Below, piece by piece: positions 46,414 through 57,255 of a stretch of DNA of 64,000 bases. The stretch lies in NCBI RefSeq assembly GCF_900109915.1, contig NZ_FOBU01000002.1, positions 339,201-403,200 on the forward strand, in the 5' to 3' direction. Under the pieces are notes generated by a model. That model was not told where the DNA came from and searched no databases. It worked only from the letters and a program-made list of their open reading frames with translations. Each line of letters starts with the position of its first letter. Within the stretch, counting starts at the first letter, position 1. Made by a program: the position numbers and the translations under genes. The DNA is from Luteibacter sp. UNCMF331Sha3.1. Its GTDB lineage: Bacteria; Pseudomonadota; Gammaproteobacteria; Xanthomonadales; Rhodanobacteraceae.

Positions 46414-48012
46414 ATGAAGCACCTGCCCGTCCGCTCGGTTCTCGCGCTCGCGCTCCTCACCACGGTGGGCTTCGCCGCCCAGGCCGACGAGGCGCCGCTG
46501 GCGCACCGTATCGTCCGCGTGTCCCTCGACGGCGCGACGGACAAGGGCACGTCCGGCCGGCTGCTCCTGTTCGCCGCGCCCGCGTCCGCCGCGAAGGACG
46601 GCAAGATGGAGTCGGTCGACACCAACCCGTTCCAGCCGAAGGCGGTTTCCGTCGCCGGGCGGGAGGTGGACTGGATGGCGCCCGGGCAATCCGTCGACAT
46701 CGATGCCGACGGCGAAGCGTTCCCGGCCGGCTTCTCGTCTCTGCCGCCCGGCGACTACCTGGTGCAGGCCGTGCTCGACGTCGGCCACGATTACAACTAC
46801 TCGGGGCGTCACGCCGGCGATCTGGTCAGCGAGGTGACGCCGGTGAAACTCACGCCAGGCGGCAGCCTGCCGGTGTTGAAACTGACGAAGACCGTGCCGG
46901 CGAAGGACCCCTGGGACCTGCCGTCGCAGGCGCCGAAGGAGGTGCGCGACGCCGTGCCCGAAGCGCGCAAGCATGCGCACGCGGAGGTCTTCCAGAGCCC
47001 GTCGCTGACCGCGTTCACCGGTCGTCCGCAGTCGATCCGTGCGTGGGTCCTGACGCCGCCCGGTTACGATCCGAACGGCAGCACGCGGTACCCGGTCGCG
47101 TACGTCACCCACGGCTTCGGTGGCGGGTTTGATCGCTTCACCGGCAACGTCGCGTTCCTGTGGTCCGCGATGGCGAAGAAGGACATGCCTCCGATGATCT
47201 GGGTGCTGCTGGACGAATCGGGGCCCACCGGCACGCACGAATTCGCCGACTCGGTGAACAACGGGCCGTGGGGACACGCGCTGATCGCCGAATACATCCC
47301 GTGGCTCGAAAGCCGCTATCGCATGGATGGCAAGGCCAGCGGCCGGTTCCTCAATGGCCACTCGTCCGGCGGCTGGGCCACGTTGTGGCTGCAGACGGCG
47401 TATCCGAAGACCTTCGGCGGCACGTGGTCCACATCGCCCGATCCGAGCGACTTCCACGACTTCACGGGCATCGACCTGTACGCGACCGGTGCCAACGCCT
47501 ATCGCAAGCCGGACGGCAGCGCGAATCCGCTCGTGCGTGACAAGGGCCAGGTGATCGCCACCTTCGAAACGTTCGCGAAGCTCGAGCGCGTGCTCGGTTC
47601 CTACGGTGGCCAGCTGGCCTCGTTCGAATGGGTATTCTCGCCGCGCGGGAAGGACGGCCGTCCGCAGCCGATGTTCAATCGCGATACCGGCGCGGTCGAT
47701 GCCGACGTGGCGGCGTACTGGCGCGAGCACTACGACATTTCTCAGCGCGTGCGCACGAACTGGCCGGCGCTCAAGCCTGACCTCGACGGCAAGATCCACC
47801 TCATCGTGGGAACCGCCGACACCTTCTACCTTGACGGTTCGGCGAAGCTGTTCAAGGCGACGCTCGACGAATTGCACGCGAAGAGCGACTTCCGCTTCCT
47901 GCCCGGCAAGACGCATTTCGACCTGTACACGGAGGGCGAGGATCGGCAGGCGCTGCTGAAGAAGATCGCGTGGGAGATGTACGGCGTGGCGCGGCCGGGG
48001 CAGAAGCGGTAA
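46414..48012 (+). CDS. Secreted putative esterase, alpha/beta hydrolase
   Basis: A 532-residue exported protein. A signal peptide ends near residue 24 (FAAQA then DEAPL). The first half is a beta-rich domain and the second an alpha/beta hydrolase of the esterase D/Fes type, with the nucleophile in GHSSGG, a GFGGGFDRF oxyanion region and a C-terminal GKTHFDLY that probably holds the catalytic His. Substrate unknown; ferri-siderophore or carbohydrate esters are known for relatives. It is divergent from PAP2 and precedes prpE by 49 bases. Confidence 0.85.
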   Translation: MKHLPVRSVLALALLTTVGFAAQADEAPLAHRIVRVSLDGATDKGTSGRLLLFAAPASAAKDGKMESVDTNPFQPKAVSVAGREVDWMAPGQSVDIDADGEAFPAGFSSLPPGDYLVQAVLDVGHDYNYSGRHAGDLVSEVTPVKLTPGGSLPVLKLTKTVPAKDPWDLPSQAPKEVRDAVPEARKHAHAEVFQSPSLTAFTGRPQSIRAWVLTPPGYDPNGSTRYPVAYVTHGFGGGFDRFTGNVAFLWSAMAKKDMPPMIWVLLDESGPTGTHEFADSVNNGPWGHALIAEYIPWLESRYRMDGKASGRFLNGHSSGGWATLWLQTAYPKTFGGTWSTSPDPSDFHDFTGIDLYATGANAYRKPDGSANPLVRDKGQVIATFETFAKLERVLGSYGGQLASFEWVFSPRGKDGRPQPMFNRDTGAVDADVAAYWREHYDISQRVRTNWPALKPDLDGKIHLIVGTADTFYLDGSAKLFKATLDELHAKSDFRFLPGKTHFDLYTEGEDRQALLKKIAWEMYGVARPGQKR

Positions 48013-48061
48013 GACCGCTTCCACCACGCCGTCTCATCGCACGACCAGGGAGACCGCACCC

Positions 48062-49966
48062 ATGCCCTACGAAGACATCTGGCGCCGCTCGGTCGACGAC
48101 CCGGAGGGGTTCTGGGGCGAACAGGCGGGACTCATCCACTGGGATACGCCGCCCGCGCGCATCCTCGATGCGTCGTCGCCGCCGTTCCGGCGCTGGTTCG
48201 TCGGCGGCACGACCAACCTCTGCCACAACGCGATCGACCGGCACCTCGACGCACGCGGCGATCAGCTCGCGATCGTCGCGGTATCGACGGAAACGAACCA
48301 GACGCGCGAGATCACGTACCGCGAGTTGTACCGGGAAGTGAACGCGTTCGCGGCCATCATGGTGTCGCTCGGCGTCGGCCGCGGCGACCGCGTCGTGATC
48401 TACATGCCCAACGTCGCGGAGGCCGTGTTCGCGATGCTCGCCTGCGCACGCATCGGCGCGATCCATTCCGTGGTGTTCGGTGGTTTCGCGGCGCACAACC
48501 TGGCGCTGCGCATCGACGACGCGGAGCCGGCGCTGCTCGTGTGCGCCGACGCGGGCATGCGCGCCGGCAAGACGATTCCCTATAAACCGCTCGTCGACGC
48601 CGCGCTGCGCGAGAGCCAGTCGCCGCCGGCGCACGTGCTCGTCGTGAACCGCGGGCTCGACCCCGCGATGCACGTGCAGCCGGGGCGCGACGTGGATTAC
48701 GCGTCGTTACGCGCGCAGCACCTCGATGCCTCGGTGCCGGTGGCATGGCTCGAATCCAACGAGCCCAGCTACCTGCTCTACACGTCGGGAACCACCGGCA
48801 AGCCGAAGGGTGTGCAGCGCGACGTCGGTGGTCACGCCGTCGCGCTCGCGCTGTCGATGACCGCCATCTTCGACCTGCGACCCGGGCAGACGATCCTGTG
48901 CACGTCCGACGTGGGCTGGGCGGTCGGGCACTCGTACAACGTCTACGGACCGCTCATCGGCGGATGCACGGCGATCCTCTACGAAGGCGTGCCCACCGGT
49001 CCCGATCCCGGCATCTGGTGGCGGCTGTGCGAGACATACGGCGTGCGCACGATGTTCTCCTCGCCGACGGCGATCCGCCTGCTGAAGAAACAGGACGCGG
49101 CGTGGCTGTCGCGCTACGACCTTTCCGCGCTGAAATGGATCTTCCTCGCCGGCGAACCGCTGGACCGGCCGACGTACGACTGGCTCTCCACGGGCACGGG
49201 CAAGACCGTCATCGACAATTACTGGCAGACCGAGACCGGCTGGCCGGCGTTGTCGCTGATGCCGGGGCTGGACCTGAAACCGGTGAGGCCGGGTTCGCCG
49301 GGTTTCCCCACGTTCGGCTACCGGATGCGAGTCATCGACGAGACGACGGGCGTGGAGAAACCGCCGGGCGAGAAGGGCGTGCTCGTGATCGAGCCGCCGT
49401 TGCCGCCGGGCTGCCTCACGACGATCTGGCGCGACGACGAACGCTACCGGCGCAGCTACTTCGGGCATTTCAGGGAGTGCCTGTACAGCTCGCTCGACTG
49501 GGCCGTGCGGGACGCCGAAGGCTATTTCTTCATCCTCGGCCGCACCGACGACGTCATCAACGTGGCCGGGCATCGACTCGGCACGCGCGAGATCGAAGAA
49601 TCCGTCGCCAGCCTCGGCGCCGTCGCCGAGGTGGCCGTCGTCGGCATCGTCGACGACCTGAAGGGCCAGGTGCCCGCGGTGTTCGCCACGCTGAAGCAGG
49701 GCGTCACCGACGACCCGCGCGACGTCGCGCAGGCCATGGAGCGGCGGGTGGTGGAACTGCTGGGCGCCCTCGCGCGGCCAGCCTGCGTCTATGTCGTCGC
49801 CGCGTTGCCGAAGACGCGCTCCGGCAAGTTGCTGCGACGGTCGTTGCAGGCACTCATGCAGGGCACCGATCCGGGCGACCTGTCGACGCTCGACGATCCC
49901 GGCGCGCTCGACGCCGTGCGCGAGGCGATCGAGCGCGGGCCCGATTGCGGTTCTCCGCGAGCGTGA
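48062..49966 (+). CDS. prpE: Propionyl-CoA synthetase
   Basis: A 634-residue acyl-CoA synthetase. The AMP-binding P-loop is YTSGTTGKPKGV, the aromatic block is DNYWQTETGWP, and the adenylation-lysine motif near the end is TRSGKLLRR. The N-terminal ACAS segment (FWGEQAGLIHW) and the length match PrpE and AcsA. It activates propionate for the methylcitrate cycle. It is upstream of prpB and prpC; the repeat-containing gap (49967-50141) is without a gene. Confidence 0.9.
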   Translation: MPYEDIWRRSVDDPEGFWGEQAGLIHWDTPPARILDASSPPFRRWFVGGTTNLCHNAIDRHLDARGDQLAIVAVSTETNQTREITYRELYREVNAFAAIMVSLGVGRGDRVVIYMPNVAEAVFAMLACARIGAIHSVVFGGFAAHNLALRIDDAEPALLVCADAGMRAGKTIPYKPLVDAALRESQSPPAHVLVVNRGLDPAMHVQPGRDVDYASLRAQHLDASVPVAWLESNEPSYLLYTSGTTGKPKGVQRDVGGHAVALALSMTAIFDLRPGQTILCTSDVGWAVGHSYNVYGPLIGGCTAILYEGVPTGPDPGIWWRLCETYGVRTMFSSPTAIRLLKKQDAAWLSRYDLSALKWIFLAGEPLDRPTYDWLSTGTGKTVIDNYWQTETGWPALSLMPGLDLKPVRPGSPGFPTFGYRMRVIDETTGVEKPPGEKGVLVIEPPLPPGCLTTIWRDDERYRRSYFGHFRECLYSSLDWAVRDAEGYFFILGRTDDVINVAGHRLGTREIEESVASLGAVAEVAVVGIVDDLKGQVPAVFATLKQGVTDDPRDVAQAMERRVVELLGALARPACVYVVAALPKTRSGKLLRRSLQALMQGTDPGDLSTLDDPGALDAVREAIERGPDCGSPRA

Positions 49967-49977
49967 ATCGCCGGCAG

Positions 49978-50060
49978 GCTGGTTCCCAGCCTCCGGTATG
50001 CAGCCTCCTGCCAATCGCTGCCGCCTACCAAAGGGCGGGAGCCAGCCTGCTGGCGAAAGC
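49978..50060. repeat. Degenerate REP half-elements between prpE and prpB
   Basis: A degenerate arm (GCAGGCTGGTTCCCAGC, 49984 region) and a clean arm GGGAGCCAGCCTGCTGGCG (50038-50056) of the REP family. They look like remains of one or two elements. Confidence 0.6.
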
Positions 50061-50141
50061 CCACGGAGCGGCTTAGCCGCACCGCAACAACCGGTAAACA
50101 CCGCCCCGCGCTAAAATGGCGCTCTTTATGCGGAGAGTTCC

Positions 50142-51029
50142 ATGGCACAGCAACCCTCGGCCGGCGCGCGTTTCCGCGCCGCCCTCGCGGCCGAACGGCC
50201 GCTGCAGGTCATCGGTGCGATCAACGCCAACCACGCGCTGCTGGCGAAGCGGGCTGGCTTCCGTGCCATCTACCTGTCGGGCGGTGGCGTGGCCGCTGGA
50301 TCGCTCGGCCTGCCGGACCTCGGCATCAACACGCTCGACGACGTGCTGACGGATGTACGGCGCATCACCGACGTGTGCGACCTGCCGTTGCTGGTCGACA
50401 TCGATACGGGCTTCGGACCGAGCGCGTTCAACATCGCACGCACGGTGAAGAGCCTCATCAAGTTCGGCGCTGGCGCATGCCACATCGAAGACCAGGTCGG
50501 CGCCAAGCGTTGCGGCCATCGTCCCGGCAAGGAAATCGTCGGCGTCGGCGAGATGGCCGACCGCGTCAAGGCGGCGGCCGACGCGAAGACCGATCCCGAT
50601 TTCTTCCTCATCGCGCGCACCGACGCGATCGCCGTGGACGGCGTGGACGCCGCGATCGAGCGCGCCATCGCCTGCGTCGAAGCGGGCGCCGATGCGATCT
50701 TCGCGGAGGCCGCGTACGACCTGCCGACGTACAAGCGCTTCGTCGATGCGGTGAAAGTGCCCATCCTCGCCAACATCACCGAATTCGGCCAGACGCCGCT
50801 GTTCAGCACCGAAGAGCTCGGCAGCGTCGGCGTCGGCATCGTCCTGTATCCGCTGTCCGCGTTCCGAGCCATGAACAAGGCCGCGGAGAACGTCTACACC
50901 GCCATCCGTCGCGACGGTCACCAGCGTAACGTCATCGACACGATGCAGACCCGCGAGGAGCTCTACGACCGCATCGGTTACCACGCTTACGAAAGCCACC
51001 TCGACGAACTGTTCTCCAAGAAGGGTTAA
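50142..51029 (+). CDS. prpB: Methylisocitrate lyase
   Basis: A 295-residue ICL/PEPM-superfamily enzyme that splits 2-methylisocitrate to pyruvate and succinate in the methylcitrate cycle. The signature [14 protein letters not shown] contains the catalytic Cys. GGAGAG lies about ten bases upstream of the ATG, and TAAAAT at 50112-50117 is a likely -10 box. Followed by prpC after 12 bases. Confidence 0.95.
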   Translation: MAQQPSAGARFRAALAAERPLQVIGAINANHALLAKRAGFRAIYLSGGGVAAGSLGLPDLGINTLDDVLTDVRRITDVCDLPLLVDIDTGFGPSAFNIARTVKSLIKFGAGACHIEDQVGAKRCGHRPGKEIVGVGEMADRVKAAADAKTDPDFFLIARTDAIAVDGVDAAIERAIACVEAGADAIFAEAAYDLPTYKRFVDAVKVPILANITEFGQTPLFSTEELGSVGVGIVLYPLSAFRAMNKAAENVYTAIRRDGHQRNVIDTMQTREELYDRIGYHAYESHLDELFSKKG

Positions 51030-51041
51030 GGAGCTTAAGCA

Positions 51042-52190
51042 ATGAGCGACACCACCACCGCACCGAAGGCGAAGAAATCCGTCGCCCTGTCCGGCGTCGC
51101 CGCAGGCAACACCGCGCTCTGCACGGTCGGCCGCAGCGGCAACGACCTGCACTACCGCGGCTACGACATCCACGATCTCGCCGCCAAGGGCTCGTTCGAG
51201 GAAGTCGCCTACCTGCTCGTCCATGGCGTGCTCCCGAACTGGGTGGAGCTGAACGCCTACCGCGCGAAGCTGAAGCGCCTGCGAGGTCTGCCCGCGCCGG
51301 TGAAGGGCGCGCTCGAGCTGCTGCCGGCCGCCACGCACCCGATGGACGTGATGCGCACGGGCGCTTCGATGCTCGGCACCGTGCTGCCGGAAAAGGAAGA
51401 CCACAACGTCACCGGTGCGCGGGACATCGCCGACCGCCTGATGGCCAGCTTCGGGTCGATGCTGCTGTACTGGTACCACTTCAGCCACAACGGCAAGCGC
51501 ATCGAAACGGAAACCGACGACGACACCATCGCCGGCCACTTCCTGCACCTGCTGCACGGCCGCAAGCCGAGCGAACTGCACTCGCACGCGCTCGACCGCT
51601 CGTTGGTGCTCTACGCCGAGCACGAGTTCAACGCCAGCACCTTCACCGCGCGCGTCATCGCGGGTACCGGCTCGGACATGTATTCCGCGATCACGGGCGC
51701 CATCGGTGCGCTGCGCGGTCCGAAGCATGGCGGGGCGAACGAAGTGGCGATGGAGATCATCGCGCGCTATCGCGACGCGGCCGAGGCGGAAGCCGACATC
51801 CGTGCACGCGTCGAGCGCAAGGAGATCATCATCGGCTTCGGCCACCCGGTGTATACGGTGTCCGATCCGCGCAACGAGATCATCAAGGAAATCGCTCGCA
51901 AGCTGTGCGTCGACGGCGGCAACCCGCGCCTCTTCGAGGTCTCCGAGAAGATCGAGAAGCTGATGTGGGAGCTCAAGAAGATGTTCCCGAACCTCGACTG
52001 GTACTCGGCATCGGCGTACCACATGATGGGCGTGCCGACCGCGATGTTCACGCCGCTGTTCGTCATCGCGCGCACCTCGGGCTGGAGCGCGCACGTCATC
52101 GAGCAGCGCCAGGACGGCAAGATCATCCGTCCGAGCGCGAACTACACGGGTCCGGAAGACCAGACGTACGTGCCCATCGAGAAGCGCTGA
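51042..52190 (+). CDS. prpC: 2-methylcitrate synthase
   Basis: A 382-residue citrate-synthase-family enzyme that condenses propionyl-CoA with oxaloacetate. The active-site block is [17 protein letters not shown] (His and Asp), and the substrate His lies in GGANEVAM's neighbourhood (GPKHGGANE). AAGGAG precedes the ATG, so it is in one unit with prpB. No prpR regulator or acnD is nearby. Confidence 0.93.
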   Translation: MSDTTTAPKAKKSVALSGVAAGNTALCTVGRSGNDLHYRGYDIHDLAAKGSFEEVAYLLVHGVLPNWVELNAYRAKLKRLRGLPAPVKGALELLPAATHPMDVMRTGASMLGTVLPEKEDHNVTGARDIADRLMASFGSMLLYWYHFSHNGKRIETETDDDTIAGHFLHLLHGRKPSELHSHALDRSLVLYAEHEFNASTFTARVIAGTGSDMYSAITGAIGALRGPKHGGANEVAMEIIARYRDAAEAEADIRARVERKEIIIGFGHPVYTVSDPRNEIIKEIARKLCVDGGNPRLFEVSEKIEKLMWELKKMFPNLDWYSASAYHMMGVPTAMFTPLFVIARTSGWSAHVIEQRQDGKIIRPSANYTGPEDQTYVPIEKR

Positions 52191-52200
52191 GGCACTTTCC

Positions 52201-52228
52201 GGTGGGAGCCAGCAGGCTGGCTCCCACC
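52201..52228. repeat. Short perfect REP palindrome between prpC and fadH
   Basis: GGTGGGAGCCAG pairs perfectly with CTGGCTCCCACC around a CAGG loop. It lies between two convergent stop codons (52190 and 52235) and may be a bidirectional terminator. Confidence 0.9.
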
Positions 52229-52234
52229 GATGGC

Positions 52235-54337
<2,103 letters not shown>

Positions 54338-54384
54338 TTACCCGCCAAGGCAACCATCACAGCGCCGCCGCAAGGTCGTTACGG

Positions 54385-54406
54385 CGTGTATCGCACCCGT
54401 TACACG
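54385..54406. promoter_or_regulatory. Candidate enhancer-binding-protein site
   Basis: CGTGTA and TACACG face each other across a 10-base spacer, within near-repeats CGTTACGGCG and CGTTACACGGCG. It lies about 75-95 bases upstream of the sigma-54 -24 element, the usual place for an activator. Activator unknown. Confidence 0.4.
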
Positions 54407-54479
54407 GCGGCGATCCCGTTGAACCCGATGCCGCCCGCAAACCCGCGCCGCGACGCGACTCTGCGCAAAAGCGGACAAA

Positions 54480-54493
54480 GGCACGCAATTTGC
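54480..54493 (+). promoter_or_regulatory. Sigma-54 (RpoN) promoter of the fap-like operon
   Basis: GGCACG at 54480-54485 and TTGC at 54490-54493 give the invariant GG-N10-GC spacing. The match to the consensus TGGCACG-N4-TTGCW misses only the first T. Transcription would start near 54504 and leave a 90-base leader. The rest of the 343-base gap (54254-54596) holds the two sites above and no gene. Confidence 0.75.
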
Positions 54494-54596
54494 TCCGCTC
54501 TTTAACCCGGCGCGTTGGCAGGACGTGGCGGTCGGCAAGAGAAACAGGGGTTCGCGAAGCTCATGTTCATGCATATGCAAACCAGGAGACTCTCCC

Positions 54597-55520
54597 ATGC
54601 GTAAGACTCTTATCGCCACGGCGATCTGCCTCGCTACCGGACTTTCGCTGCCGGCAATGGCCGACGACACACAGACCGGCGCCGCCGGTGCCACCGCACA
54701 GCGCCACTCGATGGCCGTGCAGTATTCCGATAGCTCGACGTACACCGATAGCTCGACCCGTTCGTGGGCCGACAGCTCCACACACTCGAAGACGACGACC
54801 GGCTCGTTCAACACCACGAACGTGGCGGCGAACACGACATTGAGCGGCACCGTCAGCGACGTCAGCTCGACGATGGGAAACACGGCCTGGAACCGTGGCG
54901 ACGCCAATGGAGCACGCGGCGGAGCGGGCGGTGACGGATATGGCGCCAAGGGCTACGGCGGCCATGGCGGCTCCGGCGGCGACGGCGGAAACGCACACGC
55001 GCGTGGCGCGGTGGGCGGCGACGCCTCGGCCTCGTCGGGCGACGGCAGCGGCTGGAGTGGTGCGCGCGGCGGTAGCGCCTACGGCGACGGTGGCGATGCT
55101 TCCGGCGACGGTGGCGACGGTCGGGCACGTGGCGCGGGCGCCGATACGGCGACGGGCGGCGCGACGGCCAGCACGGGCGGGGCGAGCACCAGCACGGGTG
55201 GCGCCGGTTCGGCCGGTGCGGGCACCGGCACGTCGGGTACAGCGACGAGCACGGGCGGCGCGGGCGGCACGGCCATGGCGGCTGGCGGCGCGGGCGGCGC
55301 GGGCGGCGCGGGTGCGTCCGGCACCGGCGGTTCGGGTTCCGGTGCGGCCGGTGGCGCCGGCGGTTCGGGTGGCACGGCGTCGGCGAACGCGGGTTCGTTG
55401 ATGGTGGCCAACACCTTGAGCGGCGGCGCGGGTGCGGCCGGTATCACGACCTCGATCGCGAACGTCGGATCCGCCCTGAACCAGGTCGGCATCACCGTCC
55501 AGGCGAACATCAACCCGTAA
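54597..55520 (+). CDS. Secreted glycine-rich repetitive protein (candidate exported substrate of the fap-like system)
   Basis: A 307-residue protein with a signal peptide at 1-22 (LPAMA then DDTQT). Residues about 40-65 carry four DSST motifs in a Ser/Thr-rich segment. Residues about 100-272 are low-complexity and very rich in Gly with Ala, Ser, Thr and Asp (GGAGG, GGDGG, STGGA units). The C-terminal segment (about 272-307) returns to normal composition with a SIANVGSALNQVG core. No enzyme motif is present. The position matches that of FapB/FapC amyloid subunits in the Pseudomonas fap operon, but the imperfect Asn/Gln-rich Fap repeats and the C-terminal CxxC are absent. Possible roles are fibre, adhesin or matrix protein; none is shown. 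Confidence 0.7.
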   Translation: MRKTLIATAICLATGLSLPAMADDTQTGAAGATAQRHSMAVQYSDSSTYTDSSTRSWADSSTHSKTTTGSFNTTNVAANTTLSGTVSDVSSTMGNTAWNRGDANGARGGAGGDGYGAKGYGGHGGSGGDGGNAHARGAVGGDASASSGDGSGWSGARGGSAYGDGGDASGDGGDGRARGAGADTATGGATASTGGASTSTGGAGSAGAGTGTSGTATSTGGAGGTAMAAGGAGGAGGAGASGTGGSGSGAAGGAGGSGGTASANAGSLMVANTLSGGAGAAGITTSIANVGSALNQVGITVQANINP

Positions 55521-55607
55521 ATCCGGGTGCTCGGCAACAGGAGCCACGGGGCGCCATCGCGCCCCGTGGTGACCGCAGGGAATCGTCAGGACCACGAGGA
55601 CACCCAG

Positions 55608-55967
55608 ATGCCGCAGTTTTCCAGACAACGGGTACGCCAGGCAGCGATCGTCGCGATCGCCGCTTTCTGTGGAGGAGCCGCGTTCGCCGCGACCCCGCCG
55701 CAACCATCGCAGCCGACGACGTTCGGCCAGCCGGCATCGGTCGAGACGCTCGGTGTCATGACGGGTGGAAGCGACACCACCCACAACAACAACACGCTGA
55801 ACGCCACGATGAGCGAGGCGGATGCCAAGCGGAACGTCACGGGCACGAACATCATTTCGAGCGATGCGCTGAGCAACGCGTCCGGCATTCCCACCGTCAT
55901 CCAGAACAGTGGCAACAACGTGATCATCCAGAACGCCACGATCGTGAACCTCCGGATGAACCCATGA
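55608..55967 (+). CDS. Small secreted Asn-rich protein with double-glycine motif
   Basis: A 119-residue protein. A signal peptide covers about 1-28 (FCGGAAFA then ATPPQ). At residues 47-54 ETLGVMTGG has L at -7, M at -4 and GG at -2/-1, the C39-type double-glycine cleavage pattern. The rest (65 residues) is rich in Asn, Thr and Ser and ends with SGIPTVIQNSGNNVIIQNAT. Such Asn/Gln strand-like segments suit a beta-structured or amyloid-like subunit. Ends by overlapping the next start (ATGA). CGAGGA lies upstream of the ATG at 55608. Not recognised as a named family; FapA or FapB would fit by position. Confidence 0.75.
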   Translation: MPQFSRQRVRQAAIVAIAAFCGGAAFAATPPQPSQPTTFGQPASVETLGVMTGGSDTTHNNNTLNATMSEADAKRNVTGTNIISSDALSNASGIPTVIQNSGNNVIIQNATIVNLRMNP

Positions 55968-56647
55968 AGGTCGCCTGCGCCCTGGCCCTCGCGTTGCTCG
56001 TCGCGGCACCCGCCGCGCCGGCGATGAAGGTCGAGGTGCAGACGAGCCCGGGCACGTCGTATCCCGTGAGGATGACGAGCCTCAAGGAGGCGCGTTTCCG
56101 CAACACGGTGCGGCAGAAGTACGACTTCAGCTGCGGCTCCGCCGCGGTCGCCACGTTGCTGACGTACCAGTACGGCGACCCCATCGACGAGCAGTCCGCG
56201 TTCGACATCATGTACAGGAACGGCGACCAGGCGAAGATCGGCAAGGAAGGTTTCTCGCTGCTCGACATCAAGCGTTTCCTCGCGTCGCGCGGTTTCGAGG
56301 CGGACGGTTTCGAGGTGCCGCTGGAGCGACTGGACGCCGAAGGCGTGCCGGCCATCGTGCTCATCAACGAGCGTGGCTACCACCATTTCGTCGTCGTCAA
56401 AGGCTACAAGAAGGGCCGCGTGCTGATCGGCGATCCCGCCCGCGGCACACGTGCGATGTCCAGGCGCCGGTTCGACGCGCTATGGACCAATCGCCTCGTC
56501 TTCGTCATCCACAACGAACGCGACCGCGCGATCTTCAACAGCCCGCGCGACTGGGCCGTCGCTCCCGCGGCGCCCATTTCCGAGGGCATCGAGCGTAATG
56601 GACTGGGCCCGATCGTCATGCCCAAACGCGGTCCGGGGGACATATGA
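55964..56647 (+). CDS. C39-family cysteine peptidase, FapD-like
   Basis: A 227-residue exported or periplasmic protein with a signal peptide at about 1-20. The catalytic centre is Gln51 and Cys57 in RQKYDFSCGSA, His141 in YHHFVVVKG and Asp157 in IGDPARG. These form the full C39 triad plus the oxyanion Gln. C39 enzymes cut after double-glycine motifs; FapD of Pseudomonas is such an enzyme for amyloid export. Both neighbours carry these motifs. It overlaps the upstream gene by 4 bases and the next by 4. Confidence 0.85.
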   Translation: MKVACALALALLVAAPAAPAMKVEVQTSPGTSYPVRMTSLKEARFRNTVRQKYDFSCGSAAVATLLTYQYGDPIDEQSAFDIMYRNGDQAKIGKEGFSLLDIKRFLASRGFEADGFEVPLERLDAEGVPAIVLINERGYHHFVVVKGYKKGRVLIGDPARGTRAMSRRRFDALWTNRLVFVIHNERDRAIFNSPRDWAVAPAAPISEGIERNGLGPIVMPKRGPGDI

Positions 56648-57252
56648 GTACCCGAATACTATTGACCGTCGCGTTGCTTGCGGGAGGCGCGTGCGCCTCG
56701 GTGCAGGCGGCCGATTTTCCCGTCAACCGGAGCGTCACCGACGCGCAACTCGACCGCATCCGCGGCGGTTTCGATTTCGGCGACAACCTCAAGGCGTCTT
56801 TCGCGTTGCAGCGCACGGTGCTGATCAACGGCATGGAGGCGATGCGCACCACGATCAGCGTGCCCGACATCGCCAGCATGACGGCGGATCAGGCGACCGC
56901 GTTGCAGAACGCGATGCGCACGACGTTCATCGCCAACGGCATGGTGAGCGGGCCGACGGTCACGACGCCGCCCACGGCGAACGAAGCCGCGGTCGCGTCG
57001 GCGGCGAACGGCGTGGTCGGTAACGCCGCCACGGCGACGGCACCGGTCGGTGCCGCGGCGGCGACCGCGCCGGTCGTCACGTCCATCCCGTCGGCGGGGT
57101 TGCCCGGCCTGGTCGTGCAGAACGCGCTCGACAACCAGGTGATCACGGCCACCACGACGATCGACGCGTCGGTCAACACGGCCACCATGTTGCAGAACCT
57201 GAGGGTCTCGGAGTCGATCCGGGACGCGGTGATCCAGTTCCGGGGGAACTAA
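56644..57252 (+). CDS. Secreted protein with double-glycine motif, FapE-like position
   Basis: A 202-residue protein. A signal peptide (about 1-23, SVQAAD) is followed at residues 32-42 by TDAQLDRIRGG, with L at -7, I at -4 and GG at -2/-1. This is the leader pattern of bacteriocins and other C39 substrates. Residues about 50-90 are helical-looking (ASFALQRTVLINGMEAM), then an Ala/Thr-rich region, and a C-terminal segment VVQNALDNQVITATTTIDA. No enzyme motif is seen. The start overlaps the peptidase stop (ATGA), and it precedes the FapF-like gene by 3 bases, as fapE precedes fapF. Confidence 0.75.
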   Translation: MSTRILLTVALLAGGACASVQAADFPVNRSVTDAQLDRIRGGFDFGDNLKASFALQRTVLINGMEAMRTTISVPDIASMTADQATALQNAMRTTFIANGMVSGPTVTTPPTANEAAVASAANGVVGNAATATAPVGAAAATAPVVTSIPSAGLPGLVVQNALDNQVITATTTIDASVNTATMLQNLRVSESIRDAVIQFRGN

Positions 57253-57255
57253 CGC

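Noticed and set aside
45556..48027. Minus-strand ORF of 823 codons spanning PAP2 and the esterase
   Set aside because: Only the 46335-45556 part has PAP2 motifs and a ribosome binding site; the extension lies opposite the well-supported esterase gene.
54597..55520. Calling the Gly-rich protein FapC
   Set aside because: It lacks the imperfect Asn/Gln-rich repeats and C-terminal CxxC of FapC; only the position agrees.
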